From Diospyros lotus (lineage: Eukaryota > Streptophyta > Magnoliopsida > Ericales > Ebenaceae): DNA of 64,000 nucleotides. The stretch is taken from contig NC_068348.1 in assembly GCF_014633365.1 (NCBI RefSeq), positions 1,674,001 through 1,738,000 on the forward strand, given 5' to 3'. The notes beneath the pieces were generated by a model that worked only from the letters and a program-made list of their open reading frames with translations, was not told where the DNA came from and did no database searches. Position numbers and translations under genes: made by a program. Positions 1 to 11,062 of the stretch are shown piece by piece. Each line of letters starts with the position of its first letter. The first letter of the stretch is position 1.

Positions 1-51
1 CAACACTTAACCCCTGATCCAAATGCTAACATAAACAGCGAAGTCGATTCT

Positions 52-112
52 GCATCTACAACAACAACAACTACGACCCCTAATCCCAGTAGGTGGGATT
101 GACTACAGGTAG
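52..112 (-). repeat. SINE 3' 'Angio-domain' remnant
   Basis: A CAA-rich tract is followed by a segment of the form 'cgacccctaatcccag...gtgggattgactacagg'. It resembles the conserved 3' domain shared by many angiosperm SINE families (CCTTAATCCCA...GGGGTCGGCTACATG type), preceded by (CAA)n. Two further copies lie at 7105-7165 and 25150-25215. The rest of this SINE is off the left edge or decayed. The match is by eye. Confidence 0.45.
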
Positions 113-719
113 TTTTTTGCAGTTATATCACAAAAATACAATATGTTCTACAAAGCACATAACGAACTTAAAATGCAGGTCCACTAAATTCCTCAAACTC
201 GTACTTAGCTCAAGTTGGTTCTTCAGTTGCACTAAATTGTGATACCAAGTCAAGTAGCACCAATCCTGAAACCTAAACTATAAATCACCACATTATTCAA
301 GTAAAGTTTGACAGCTATTGACTAATGCATGACTTAACCTTCAACGTGATTCACCGCCATACACATAAGTACTCAAGATTCTCATTTTCACATTCAACTC
401 CTCCAGATCTATTTAATCCACGTATCCCTAGTGTGAGCGCGATCATTATCCACCTACATATGACAGATGTTTGTAGCAACCAAATTTATACATTCCATTA
501 CTTGTAACAAAGAAAGCTGAACTAAGAGCGCATGTCTTCCAAACTGTAACTTCTGCTGCAACAGTGAATCATAACCGAAACGGATCCAAACTCTGGCATC
601 CATTTCCAGGTTACACAGCACGGCAACAAACTCAAACTCGAGAATCCATAGCACGGTATCTTCTCACAGATATACAATTCCAACCAATCCACTCTAGGAC
701 CGATAGATATCATACTATA

Positions 720-1120
720 CGTCTAAAAGTGTTTGGTTCACCTGAAGTCGAAGCTACGTAGCTCGCAGGACCTCGAAATCCACCGAATTGGAGCAAAGAA
801 GCAACAAAATAGTCTCCAGATAAAGTGACTAATACTTCTCCACTGATACAAAACCCTAAGCAAAGCATTAACTATACACACACAAACCTCGCCTTGATAC
901 ATGCAATTCGTAGTTTTAGAGCTACTGAAATCGAGCTCGGCGAGCGACGGACTCACCGGAGCGAGAGGGAGAAGAACCGGACGTAACTCGTCGTCTGCTC
1001 CAAGTGTCAGTTGCCGCAGAGAAGGCGAAACGCAACCTGTAAGGCGGACAGAGAAGAAAGGGATGGAAGATGAAACGAACGAGAGAGAGAGAGAGAGAGG
1101 CTCTGTTTGGAACTTGTGAA
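720..1120 (-). promoter_or_regulatory. Putative 5' end (promoter, 5'UTR, first intron) of a gene running off the left edge
   Basis: Read on the minus strand, a TATA-like ctatatc (about 1134-1140) is followed by a CT microsatellite (1080-1100). GC-richer leader-like DNA follows, then a consensus donor CCG|GTGAGT with its GT at 956-955 and a possible acceptor (ttcag) near 735. This is the usual look of a plant 5'UTR exon plus leader intron. No recognisable coding exon follows before position 1, so the gene itself would lie to the left. Long ORFs here have no family resemblance and are probably leader sequence. It could also be a non-coding transcript. Confidence 0.35.
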
Positions 1121-1180
1121 AAGGGAAAGCCAAAGATATAGGAGAGAAACTCAATAAGTATACGGCGGGTTTGGCCAATT

Positions 1181-1774
1181 AACTTTTTTTCCCTATTTGA
1201 TTTTCTTTTATTTTATTAAAGACCCTCGTTAGGACATATTTAATAAATTATATTTCGACATTAACTTTTACAAATCGATAAACAAACATGGTGTTTTATT
1301 TATATAATTAACTCTCATGTTTAATAGTTTTATTTTTTTAGAGTAGAGATGTATAAGAATTATTTTAAAAATTTTTGAGTATCACACAATTTTTTTTTTA
1401 TAAAGTACATAGATATTTTTATGTATTTACCCTTATTTTGGCACTTAATTATCGAGGTGTCGAATTAGTTTGTTATGTGATATTTGTAGGTTAGTGTTAC
1501 TCGTTGACTAAATTTCACTCATTTCGTGTGTTCGATCCGCGAGTCTATTTGAAATTATTGACGTATACTTTGTTCATACTAATCTATTAATGACATGTAA
1601 ATTATATCTAGATTAATTATTTAAACATCATTAAAACTATATATCAAAACCCAAATCCAATATGAAATTTCAAAGTGTGATGTTTTAAAAAGTATTATTT
1701 AAATATTTAGTTATAATATTTTTTTGTGACATGTATATTAATGTGACATAAAATATAACATAATAATTTATGAG
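1181..1774. other. AT-rich intergenic DNA, no feature seen
   Basis: Strongly AT-rich sequence with homopolymer runs and no ORF or family signature. Nothing is supported between the putative leader on the left and the hAT-like MITE on the right. Confidence 0.6.
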
Positions 1775-1916
1775 CAAGCGCGGATTTAGGGGGGTAGGCA
1801 CGTGCCCGCTCTAGCCCTCCCCTAAATCTGTCATGGGATTTGGATTATTGGAGGCTGAAATGGCTTTTGAATCTGGGGTCAGCCATTCCTTAAATCCATC
1901 ACTAGATTCGCCCTTG
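1775..1916. mobile_element. hAT-like MITE, 142 bp, with 8-bp TSD
   Basis: The ends form an imperfect terminal inverted repeat: CAAGCGCGGATTTAG on the left and CTAGATTCGCCCTTG on the right (12 of 15 positions pair). The flanks are tttatgag (1767-1774) and cttatgag (1917-1924), a 7-of-8 target-site duplication. An 8-bp TSD with a CARGGGCGGATC-like terminus is typical of hAT elements. There is no coding capacity. The interior repeats 'cctaaatc' motifs. Confidence 0.65.
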
Positions 1917-2799
1917 CTTATGAGTGCTACTAAAATAAATATCATAAGTGAGTGTTACCATAACATTTTTGTACTTTTTACTACCCCAAGTGATACCTTG
2001 ATATTATTGCATTAAAACAAATATATATTTTCTTCAATTTTAATGACTATTTTGACAAACAATTAAAAATTATTTAACCAATTATAGATTTTTTAATCTT
2101 TTGAGGTAACATAAATAGTCAAGAGGTTAGAATATAACAAGATCGTGGATTTTATTATGTTTCTGTGTGAGATTATATAATTATTTATGTCTATCCAAAA
2201 TATCAGGTTCTAAGATTTAACTCACGACGAACTTATTTATACACGGTAAAGTCTAAATATATTGTGAGTTTTAGAGATTGTGAAATAATTTGAGCAAAAA
2301 ATCACCTATATACTAAGGACTTATCAAGTTTTTCAAATTACAAATTTATATATAAGTAATGTTATTTAATTATATTAAATAATATTAATTAAATATCAAA
2401 TTATATATGTATATTTCTTGTGCTTAAATAATGAGGGTAAAATGTTGGGTTTGTATTTCACCTTATAGTTTTGTGGGCCATCCAAACGCGGCCTAGAATG
2501 ATGGATTTGATTTGATATGATTATTATTGGAAAAAGCGAAGACTTGCACGTCGTACCAATGATGTATGATTGTAACGTCCGTCGGGGACAGTGATCTATA
2601 CGTTATGATTCTGGTGACCTCATCTGCCGTTGGATCGTTCGCACCACAGGGGAGCTCTACTGTTTCGTGATGGTCCCGCATGCAGGGGATCTCCCCTCTC
2701 ACCTTCTCTTTATTCCTCCACCACCACCACCAACCGTCACTGGTTGTGTCATTGCCGGTGGGCCGATACATTGGACCTTATTTATTATTTTTATATGAA
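1917..2799. other. Intergenic DNA, no gene recognised
   Basis: AT-rich to about 2490, then less AT-rich (2500-2780) with a (CCA)n run near 2720. Short ORFs on both strands across 2490-2870 overlap each other and match no family I recognise. I see no supported gene, RNA or element here. Confidence 0.5.
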
Positions 2800-3212
2800 T
2801 CATTTTATAGGACAGAGACAATTTCATCGGGGTAAAATGATAAAATTATTTTCATCCACTTTATAAATTTGTAAATTGGGTTACTATCATGCTCTCTCGT
2901 CTCTTCTCCCATGGCCATTGCCTAGTCGCTACATTCGCCTCGTCTCCATCACATTGCTGTCATCGTCGTCTCGCATCGCAGATTGATGTTGCATCTTCAA
3001 GATGCAATGACGGTTGGCGAGATATTGAAGACGAGGCAAGGGAAGCAAGACGGTGACAACATGACAGCGAGGCGCGAAGACAGTGGCCATAGGAAATGAG
3101 ACGAGGGAGCAAGGTAATGACTCACTTTATAAATTTGCAAAATGGGCTGGGGCAATTTTATCATTTTGCCCCATTCGACAAGCTCGTCAATAGGGCTGTC
3201 TGGCTCTAGATT
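2800..3212. repeat. Fold-back (long inverted repeat) element, copy A
   Basis: The outer arms pair. On the left, 'ggacagagacaatttcatc' leads into a 'ggggtaaaatgataaaatt' motif and 'actttataaatttgtaaa'. On the right, 'actttataaatttgcaaaa' leads into a 'ggggcaattttatcatttt' motif, then 'gccccattcgacaagctcg' and a 'ggctgtctggctctag' end. The interior is GC-richer and partly palindromic (…gcatcttcaagatgc…). Its arms match the element at 41090-41515, so this is a dispersed fold-back or Mutator-like non-autonomous family. ORFs inside are by-products of the palindrome. Confidence 0.55.
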
Positions 3213-3359
3213 TTGTTTTTATATTATTATTTTATTTCAAAATAAGTCATAAATTATAATTTATGATTTTAAATGTATACAAATTATTTTGGGGTAACCA
3301 TCGTAAGCAAGAGAAGAGCCCAAAAAATGGTACAAATCAGTCCCTTCTTCTTACACTAA

Positions 3360-4153
3360 GGTGGCGTTTGTTAAAATGAGCAAGATAAGGTGGTATCAAG
3401 ATAAGATTGGGATACTTTCCGGATCAAGATATAGAATGATCAAGATAAGGTCGAGAAACATTCTAAGATTTCTATCAGACTGTTTGTTAAATTTTTTAGA
3501 ATCCACTGATAATTGTATTTTTTTTTCTATGTGTTTGTTAATACATATAATAAGCACCAAGATAAGGGTTTTTTTTTTTACCAAAATATCCCTATTATCA
3601 AATTTATGATTAAAATAGTATTTTATGATTAATATGAATTGTCAAAAAAATTAAGATTAAAATTAAAAATAATATTTTATTTTTCAAATTCATGTCCAAA
3701 AATAAATTTAAAAAGAGTTGAAAAGAGTTAAATAAAATATATAGAGAGAGAGAAATTTAAATTTTAAAAATCAATGAAATGAATAATGTCATTTAAATTT
3801 TAAAAATTGTCAAAACATATAATAATTTAAAAATATATTAAAAAATATTAATTATAAGAGTTAAATAAATAAGATTTTTTAATAAATTTAAATCTTTAAA
3901 ATGCACTAAATGACATTAATTATCTTACAAGGGGCAGATAAGTAATTCAGCCTTATCTTGAAAGAGCAAAATAAATTTATCCGAGAGAGAATGTCAAATA
4001 AATTTATCTTGAAAGGGAGAGATAAGAGATCACGTAAGACCTTTTTCGAAAATAATCAAATAAGGTTAACAAACACATTAAAAATATCAAACATGCGGAA
4101 TACTTCCAATATCTAACCTTTTCGCCATCTTATCTTAGTTAACAAACATCCCC
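3360..4153. mobile_element. PIF/Harbinger-type MITE or decayed transposon, 794 bp
   Basis: The terminal inverted repeats begin GGTGGCGTTTGTTAA on the left and, read inward from the right end, GGGGATGTTTGTTAA. The similarity continues for about 30 bp through an ATAAG(G/A)TGG motif. The element is flanked by TAA at 3357-3359 and 4154-4156, a 3-bp duplication as expected for PIF/Harbinger (TWA target). The interior is AT-rich with repeated 'aagataagg' motifs and no transposase ORF, so it is non-autonomous. Confidence 0.65.
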
Positions 4154-5440
4154 TAAAGATATAATATATTGATTTGATCGTATCGAATGATATTTTAAAT
4201 TATTTTTATTACCCAAATGTTAGTAAATTAAAAGTTATAAAGTCCATAAATTTAAAAGAAAACAAAAAAAACTAAAGTATACTTTAATATATTTTTATAT
4301 TTCCAATAAGTGAATAATTCTAACTTATAATTATGAAATTTAAAAATATATATATATATATTTACTTATCTAGACCGTGGTGACGTTAGCCTGACTTATC
4401 ATATCATTCCTAATTTTAGAAGTAAGCTTTGATCTTATCGAATGGGTTTCTTTGTCTCTACCTATTTTATTTGCATATGATATTGTTATGATATGGGAGA
4501 TTAAAAAGAGTGAATAAGAAATTAAGTTCGCGTTTTCAATACTGTTTTCAAGTTATTTTAATTTTTATTTTTTAAAATAATAAAAATATGTTCTCTTTGC
4601 TATTTTTAAAAATAAAAAAAATTATAAAGAAAACTCAAAACAACAAAAAATTATTTTGAGTGTTTTCGTTCAAAACAAACTCTAAACTCAAAACACATTT
4701 AGTTATTTATTTATTCATATTTTATTATTATAATAAAAAATATTACAAAATTCATTAATTTAAAAATGTATATATTTTTTAATCATATATTAACATTAAA
4801 TATTTTTAATTTATTGAATAAAATATTATTAAAAAATTATTTTTAAAATTTCAAAAAAAACACGTTTTCTAATTTTCTGTTTTGAAAAATAATTTTTTGA
4901 AATGACAAAAACAACGTATTTTCAATTTTCTAAAAATAAATTACTAAAATAAAAAATTTAAAATAAATTTAAAATTTAAAATAAAAAATTAAAAAATAAA
5001 AAGAACGCAACGGAAGTACCATCTTAAAATTTAAAAATTAAAGTCCTCTTCTCTTTATTGTTTTTAGATTATTTTTAATTTTTTTAAAATAAAAAAATTA
5101 TAAAAAAACTTAAAATAATAAAAAGTCGTTTTGACTGTTTTAATAACAAATACGTTCAAAATTTTTAAAACGCAAAAAATACTACAGATAAAAAGAATAT
5201 ATTTTCAACAATTTCAAAACAGACACTTAAAATATAAAATAAAAAATAAATTCAAAACTCAAAACTAAAAAAAAGAATTAACTCTTAATTTTTTTTTTAT
5301 AAAAAAGGTAATAGTTAAAGCATAATAGATACATATTGTGTAAATACTTATATTGATTGACGATAAATATATTATATTTTGGACTTAAAAATAAAATATA
5401 ATAAATGCACATTATCTTGCATTTACCATTGCCTACCCAT
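4154..5440. repeat. AT-rich repeat block with a copy of a 'gaacgcgttttc' repeat family
   Basis: From about 4530 to 5260 the sequence is a degenerate AT-rich repeat with motifs such as 'cgttttcaatactgttttca' and 'caaaacaacaaaaaatt'. These also occur, reverse-complemented, at 12636-13148. Internal palindromic tracts suggest a fold-back MITE family, possibly with one copy inserted in another. The borders and TSD are not clear. No gene is visible. Confidence 0.4.
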
Positions 5441-5796
5441 TGCCCTAACAATGATTAGCATTACCCCTTCAATTCATTTCTTCAAAAAAAAAAAAAAAGA
5501 GAGATAATATTGAAAATAATACACATGGAATGAACAAAACTAAAAGATGAAAGCTTGCGGATTGGACATTTGAGAAGAAGATCGATGGATGTGGTTGTAG
5601 GGAGACTAGGTAGAATGATAAAGAGTTCGTAGCAAAGGACATAAAGGAAGACATTCGCTTGCACATTACTTGAGATATAATGTTTTTAGAAAAATATGAT
5701 TATGCATAGAGATGATTGACAGACTAAAATTTATGTGATTGATCTCACGAGTACTTTATTTACCTCTCTTTACGCAACTGACCAATCATGGGATGG

Positions 5797-5973
5797 CACG
5801 TGATCTCTATCGAAAGGTGTCACGTGTCACGATCTCTTTTGACTAGCGAAGGAATGGACTCTTGGACTTTTTGAGAATTGCAGATTGGGTACAATCAAAA
5901 GCTACACCCAGAAATCGCAGAGGAAATCCTGCCATAGATCACACTCGATCTATCCATCATCGAACTATATAAG
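5797..5973 (+). promoter_or_regulatory. Candidate promoter: two G-boxes and a TATA box
   Basis: Two perfect CACGTG palindromes (5797-5802 and 5821-5826, the second within gtgtcacgtgtcac) lie 140-170 bp upstream of a strong TATATAAG (5966-5973). This is the layout of an ABRE/G-box-driven plant promoter on the plus strand. Downstream (6000-6900) I recognise no conserved protein, so the transcript could be a small or non-coding RNA. It could also be a relic of a lost gene. Confidence 0.3.
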
Positions 5974-8900
5974 CATTAATCCTTCAAGAAAGTAAGGAGG
6001 TTCAGATACTAATCTTGTCACTATTCTGCTCAACTACTTGCTCTTTGTGTACCGAGTACTAACTTAACCATCAGAGTCTATTCCAGGGAACAATAGCTCC
6101 ATATTTGCAAAAAGTCTAGCGCGTGGTGCTACAGGTCCTGGTCCCTTGCAACATCACCTAGTTAGATTAATGTTTGATATTTGTGCAGCTTGTAGATGAA
6201 AATGCAGCCAAGTGAAGCCCTCAAACTCATTACTTTGGGAAAATAACAATTTGGCATGAAACCAAAGACTTCAAACTACAACTATGCAACCATCTATAAG
6301 TAGGAACAGGAAGCTACCCAGCAAAAGCGAAATCAGTACACATACCTTGTGCATGTGTAGCAAAGAAACCCCCTTTGCTTCCCTCCTCTTCAATAGATTG
6401 CCCAGTAATTTCATCTTCCATTCAAACCACTATTTTTCGTCCCAAGGTTTGAGAAAAACCATTGCCACCCCTTTGTCTGTTAGTCGAACTTGTTCTGTTT
6501 CTAAGAGCGTGTCGATGACTGTTTGGCATCAGGGTGTTCTGGACTAAGATGGCATCTGCTCTGGATTCAGAATTCAGAGATTTCGAATGTAGTAGAGAAC
6601 ATGTTCTTCATCTTCCTTGCAAATCAGCAAAAGCGCAGAAGCGTTAAATCAAATCACCAGTAACGACAACGCCAACAAACAAACGTTGCAGGAAGAACTC
6701 CAAATATGATGCTTGAATGGCGATGATCAAGTTCTGGAGGTGGTAACTGGAGTTGGAGAAGAATGGAGAAATTGAGGAATTTGAAGTCATTCCTATGGGG
6801 GGAAAAAGGGAACAACAGTTAAATTAAGAAGACTGCAAAAGCAATTAAGCCTAGAAATTACTTTACTCAAGGCCATATATGTTTAGGAAGTTGTACCTCG
6901 TCTGAAGATCAGAATACTGCAAACTCGTTTTGGAGATTTAAGTAACAACAAAACAACAACAATCAGAAGTCTTAATCCTGTTAATACGGGTGAAGATAAA
7001 TGAAAATGTCGATGTAAAAATTTATTGAAACTTTGAAATCAGACAACAATCTCAACAGCATATGAAAGCCAATATCAAAGTCTGGATTCAACAAGACAGT
7101 GAAATAAAATGACGTTGTATCAAGTCTTAATCCCACCAGGTGAGGTCGTCTACGTAGATCTGTATAAAAATTAAATGACATATATTTAAACATGACATGG
7201 CAATAGGACACATATGTATTAAAACTACTCAAAAAGTAAACCTTAATTATAACTGCAGGACATTGCAAAAGGACAACTGTATTTCCAGATCGTAACATGA
7301 ACCAGTGGAGAACATATCGAATATTGTCTGAAACTTGATTGCATGCTTGCATGGAAACACTTCTTCCTGTAACACAGAAAATATATCGCATTGTGAATCA
7401 CAAATAGAGAACCATTTGGCAATTCCTGTACAAGTCACAGGGGCCGTGATTTAAATTTTTTCCCAGAACAAAGTCGCCAAAAGGGTCTGCAGAAGAAAGT
7501 AAAGACAAAAAAAGTATATCCATGGATACAACCAAACTGATAGTTTACCTGATTCAGGTGGCTTCTCTGATCACCAACCTGACTCCAAATGAAAAAGACG
7601 GCTCCATTTATGTGATCACATTAATCAATTACTCAGAAATAAATCAATCAGCTTTTGAATCACAGGAATTCAATCCAACTGCTGGATATCCAAAGAGCAA
7701 TGGTTGAAATAATATCCTCTAATTACAAACAAAGCAGCAATCTGTTATGTTCTGTATTGTAGATTTTATAGTAGATTTAAGTACAGGGTGACAATCCATG
7801 TGATGATGCAATAATAGACATATGAGAGAATCTGTCATGAAACAGATAATCTTAATAAACAAATTAATCAAATGCCTGGGAATCAGTCAGAGCTGACCAA
7901 AAATTTCTCGATGTTATTTCCTGGCATTGACTTATAAATAAACATGTGACAAATGATTATCATACTGGCCAACAAAAGAAGATACCATTGCAGTTCTAGT
8001 TCCCAGTCAAAAGGAAGGAGACTACTATGGGAACTGGACACCCTTTTTGCTCATAGTAGATAAAGATTCTATAGTAGTCAAAAACAAATTCCAATGGCAA
8101 CCTTCTATCTGCTAATGCTTGTCATTTATAAACAATAAATAGAAACAAAACAGGTACAGGAGGTCCAAATGGACCATATCCCTTCCTGAAACTAGCCAAA
8201 TCTCAACATATTGCTGATTCCAGGTTGATGCAAACAACTTACTTTTGATAATAACCTATGGTCAAAGCAACAATCAGCAAGATGGATCACACCTTTGTTT
8301 CATAATAATCATGTCAACTTTGAAACAACTATGCATTTTATGATTTTGAAGCTTACTTTCTAAATACCTAGTTGATGTACTCTCAAAAGTTTCAGGAAGC
8401 TTCCAACAACTCTTCTTCCTTGATATTCTTCTAATTTTGCATCTCATGAGACATGTAACTGTTAGAAGTTGTTAGAATAGTTCAACAAGTTTCATTCATC
8501 ATATTCCCGTGTCCTCGCATATTAGCAACCAAATATATAATACCCTGAATATTACAGTAATAGCATTCTTGCATGGGTTGACAGCTGATGAAAGAACAAG
8601 CAAACAAACATCAAACCAGTAAATCACAATTTCAACCTTTGCTATCATTCTCACTAGAACAGGTATAACAACCGACAACATTACAATGAAAGGAAGATTG
8701 TATTTTCAATTTTGTTCATTCCATAAGATAGAATCATGTAACGGGGAAGAAACACATAAAAGCCAACCCACTTTTCCATTACAGCGATTCAATCTCTATG
8801 ATTATGCCAGATCACATTAACCAACAAATCAACTGCAAAGAAAACAATTCATATATTTAAATTGAAAAGGCAACATCAGGAACCAATTCATGATCTTCCA

Positions 8901-9019
8901 TTTATATCATCATCTACAATTGAATCAAGCTGACAACCAACTTACAAAGCTGAAAATGTGCTTATTAACAAGAAGATAAATAGAATTGTGTTAACCACCC
9001 CCAACTAAAACATTTGAGA
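5974..9019. other. Intergenic DNA downstream of the BTB gene, no gene recognised
   Basis: Moderate base composition, unlike the AT-rich stretches further left, with scattered splice-like sites and short ORFs but no conserved family on either strand. The right part should include the 3'UTR of the minus-strand BTB gene. A SINE-type 3' domain is seen at 7105-7165 and a weaker relative at 6945-6990. The ORF at 6284-6547 (87 codons) has no recognisable domain and I do not call it a gene. Confidence 0.45.
7105..7165 (+). repeat. SINE 3' 'Angio-domain' remnant
   Basis: The 'caagtcttaatcccaccagg' stretch followed by 'tgaggtcgtctacgtagat' matches the common angiosperm SINE 3' module (CCTTAATCCCA…GGGTCGGCTACATGGAT). 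A poorer relative at 6945-6990 follows an (AAC)n tract. Confidence 0.45.
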
Positions 9020-10438
9020 TCAAAATCCCCGAACTGAACTCTGCCAAACCTCAACAAATTGCTGATCCTTTCTCGTCAGGAACATCTTGTTCCCAGCAAA
9101 ACGCAAGTGGGTTATCCTACTTCCACCCATATCCTTTGCTCTCCCCATTGAGTTCTTTCTGAAGACTCTATCCTCTGACCCATGTTCGCCTTTCCTTGAA
9201 GAACCTATCTGAATCTCCGACCACAACGCCAAGTCCCCTCCTTTACTGCAAAAAACTTGGTTACCGCGGGTTTCAATCTTACACCCAACACCCTCTTTCT
9301 TCCCATTAGTCACCTTTCTACCATCCCCAAGACAAACCCACGAATTCTCCCTACCAATATTCCTCAAATCCGCGAAGAACACCTCGCCTGAATTTACGCC
9401 AACTTTAAACAATGCCGAAAGATCATCAGAAACAGCAACATCCGCAAAGCAATCAACTTTTTCCTTCAGTTCCCAGACCACAGTTCCGGACCTTATATCC
9501 CAAAGCTTAATGTTACCCAGTACTCCAGAAGGTCCACTATGAGACCCTGAGGCCATCAACAAATTGTAATTTGAAACCCAATTCAATTTTGTAGCTGGAA
9601 TTGCTGAATCAAGGTCAGCACCAAAAATTTCATAACGACCGATCTCTGTAACCGGGCGAAAACTGCCTTGCAGATCATAAACCATGATCGAATTTGAATT
9701 CCTCCGGCCAGACTCAAAACTAGTGAACAGATATTCCGGGGATGACGCAATTGCCTGAACTGTTGAACTAGACCTAGTAACATTTTCCCAATTCAATGTC
9801 TCCCTAACAAAACCCTTCTCAAGATCAATCAGCTGTAACCCGGAGAAATCCGTGGCGCCGGCCGCCGCCAAGCTCGGAGACAAAGCGAGCAACGAATCAA
9901 TCGCCGAGAACTGGGTCAAGATCGTGGATTTTCCCTGCAGCGACCAATCAAAAGACGTGATTTTGTTGCCGTGTGCCACGTGGACTGATCCATGGGGCAA
10001 CGTGGAGATCGCCGACGGCGAGTCCCGGCCGTTCAGCTGCAAAAGCGACGACTTCTCGAGATTAAAAGGATCGAGCTGAGACGGATTCGAGTGGGAATTC
10101 AACAGCAGGGTCTCGATGCCGTAGAACTGGGACTCGAAGATGAGGTCCGGGAGATCGAAGGCCTTGGCCCTGGATGGAAGATGGCCGGTCCGGAGAAGAG
10201 AGAGAAGGACGGAGAACAATTCGGGGTCTCTATCAATGAACGGCACGGTGCGTTGATCGGAGGAATCGAGGATTCTGGAGAAGAGGGAGGCGGGGCCGGC
10301 TAGGGTTAGGGTTTGCTTGGTGGTCTGGAAGAGCTGGCCACCCACATCAATGGTCACCATATTGGAACTGGAGTTGGAATTGGGTTTGTTCTTGTTCAGG
10401 CCATTGGCAGGAGGGTCTGAATCCGCAAACGGAGGCAT
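9020..10438 (-). CDS. BTB/POZ (KCTD/T1-type) domain protein with C-terminal beta-propeller
   Basis: Single-exon CDS of 472 codons. I start at the ATG at 10438 (MPPFADSDPPANG) because the family begins with a short polar tail before the BTB. An in-frame upstream ATG at 10540 would add 34 hydrophobic residues typical of leader sequence. Residues about 27-115 form a T1-type BTB domain (VTIDVGGQLFQTTKQTL, DRDPELFSVLLSLLRTGHLP). The remainder is WD40/YVTN-like repeats (IKLWDIRSGTVVWEL; a final FVEVWQSS blade). By family knowledge it resembles Arabidopsis At5g41330. Such BTB proteins are candidate substrate adaptors for CUL3 ubiquitin ligases, although this clade is little characterised and that role is inferred. 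A GA/CT-rich leader lies at 10550-10680. No frameshift is seen. Confidence 0.92.
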   Translation of the reverse strand: MPPFADSDPPANGLNKNKPNSNSSSNMVTIDVGGQLFQTTKQTLTLAGPASLFSRILDSSDQRTVPFIDRDPELFSVLLSLLRTGHLPSRAKAFDLPDLIFESQFYGIETLLLNSHSNPSQLDPFNLEKSSLLQLNGRDSPSAISTLPHGSVHVAHGNKITSFDWSLQGKSTILTQFSAIDSLLALSPSLAAAGATDFSGLQLIDLEKGFVRETLNWENVTRSSSTVQAIASSPEYLFTSFESGRRNSNSIMVYDLQGSFRPVTEIGRYEIFGADLDSAIPATKLNWVSNYNLLMASGSHSGPSGVLGNIKLWDIRSGTVVWELKEKVDCFADVAVSDDLSALFKVGVNSGEVFFADLRNIGRENSWVCLGDGRKVTNGKKEGVGCKIETRGNQVFCSKGGDLALWSEIQIGSSRKGEHGSEDRVFRKNSMGRAKDMGGSRITHLRFAGNKMFLTRKDQQFVEVWQSSVRGF

Positions 10439-10872
10439 ATCCGAGGCCCTGAAAACCCAATAACCAAGGATTGAAGAAACCAGAGATTGAATTGAAGAAA
10501 GGGGAGGAAGCAATCTGAAAACCCAGTCAAACGGTACCAAAGATGCTCAGAAGAAACGCGAACCCAAGAAAGAAAGTGAAGGACAATTTAACTTTATAAA
10601 CAAAGAGAGAGAGGGAGAGGTCAGAATTGGTGGGAAGAGGGAGATGAAAGAGTCAAAGGCAGAGATCTAGAAGGTCAAAGAGGGGGAGGCTTGTGGTCAA
10701 GGAAGGCAGGTTAATGGCATCAATGAATGAATGGAAAAGCAAATCAATTAGTCACGCGGGTAATGTTGTAAACTCAAATCAGAAAAAATGATAGGTAGGG
10801 AATTAAATATTATTAATTAAATATGAATAGTATAAAGGTGATATTAACACATGTTTAATTCTATATAATCGG

Positions 10873-11062
10873 AGCATCTAAGAAAATATTATTGGTATAC
10901 CTTTGTGTACTCCTTGGTTTACATAAAGGTGTACCAATGACAAAAAATCCCATCATGAGACGCATAGAGACGCGTGAGGCGCATGTGAGTCGCAGGGTAT
11001 TTTGGTCATAATACTCCCTTATGTAGCTCAAGATATACAAAATGATTGTACATCTAGCATGA
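10873..11062. repeat. Dispersed non-coding repeat, copy 1 (see 40421-40612)
   Basis: It shares a colinear set of motifs with 40421-40612: 'atattattggta', 'gaggcg…gtgag', 'gacgca…gggtattt…gtcat', 'cttatgtagc…atatac' and 'gtaca…tagcatg'. Both copies are about 190 bp in the same orientation. There is no coding capacity. It probably belongs to a non-autonomous element family whose ends I cannot define. Confidence 0.5.

Noticed and set aside
738..1178. 146-codon ORF on the minus strand
   Set aside because: It runs through a CT microsatellite, a likely leader and an intron-like stretch and has no domain or family resemblance; better read as the 5' region of a gene to the left.
6284..6547. 87-codon plus-strand ORF downstream of the G-box/TATA cluster
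   Set aside because: No recognisable domain and no splice partners that extend it; the opposite strand is equally unconvincing.
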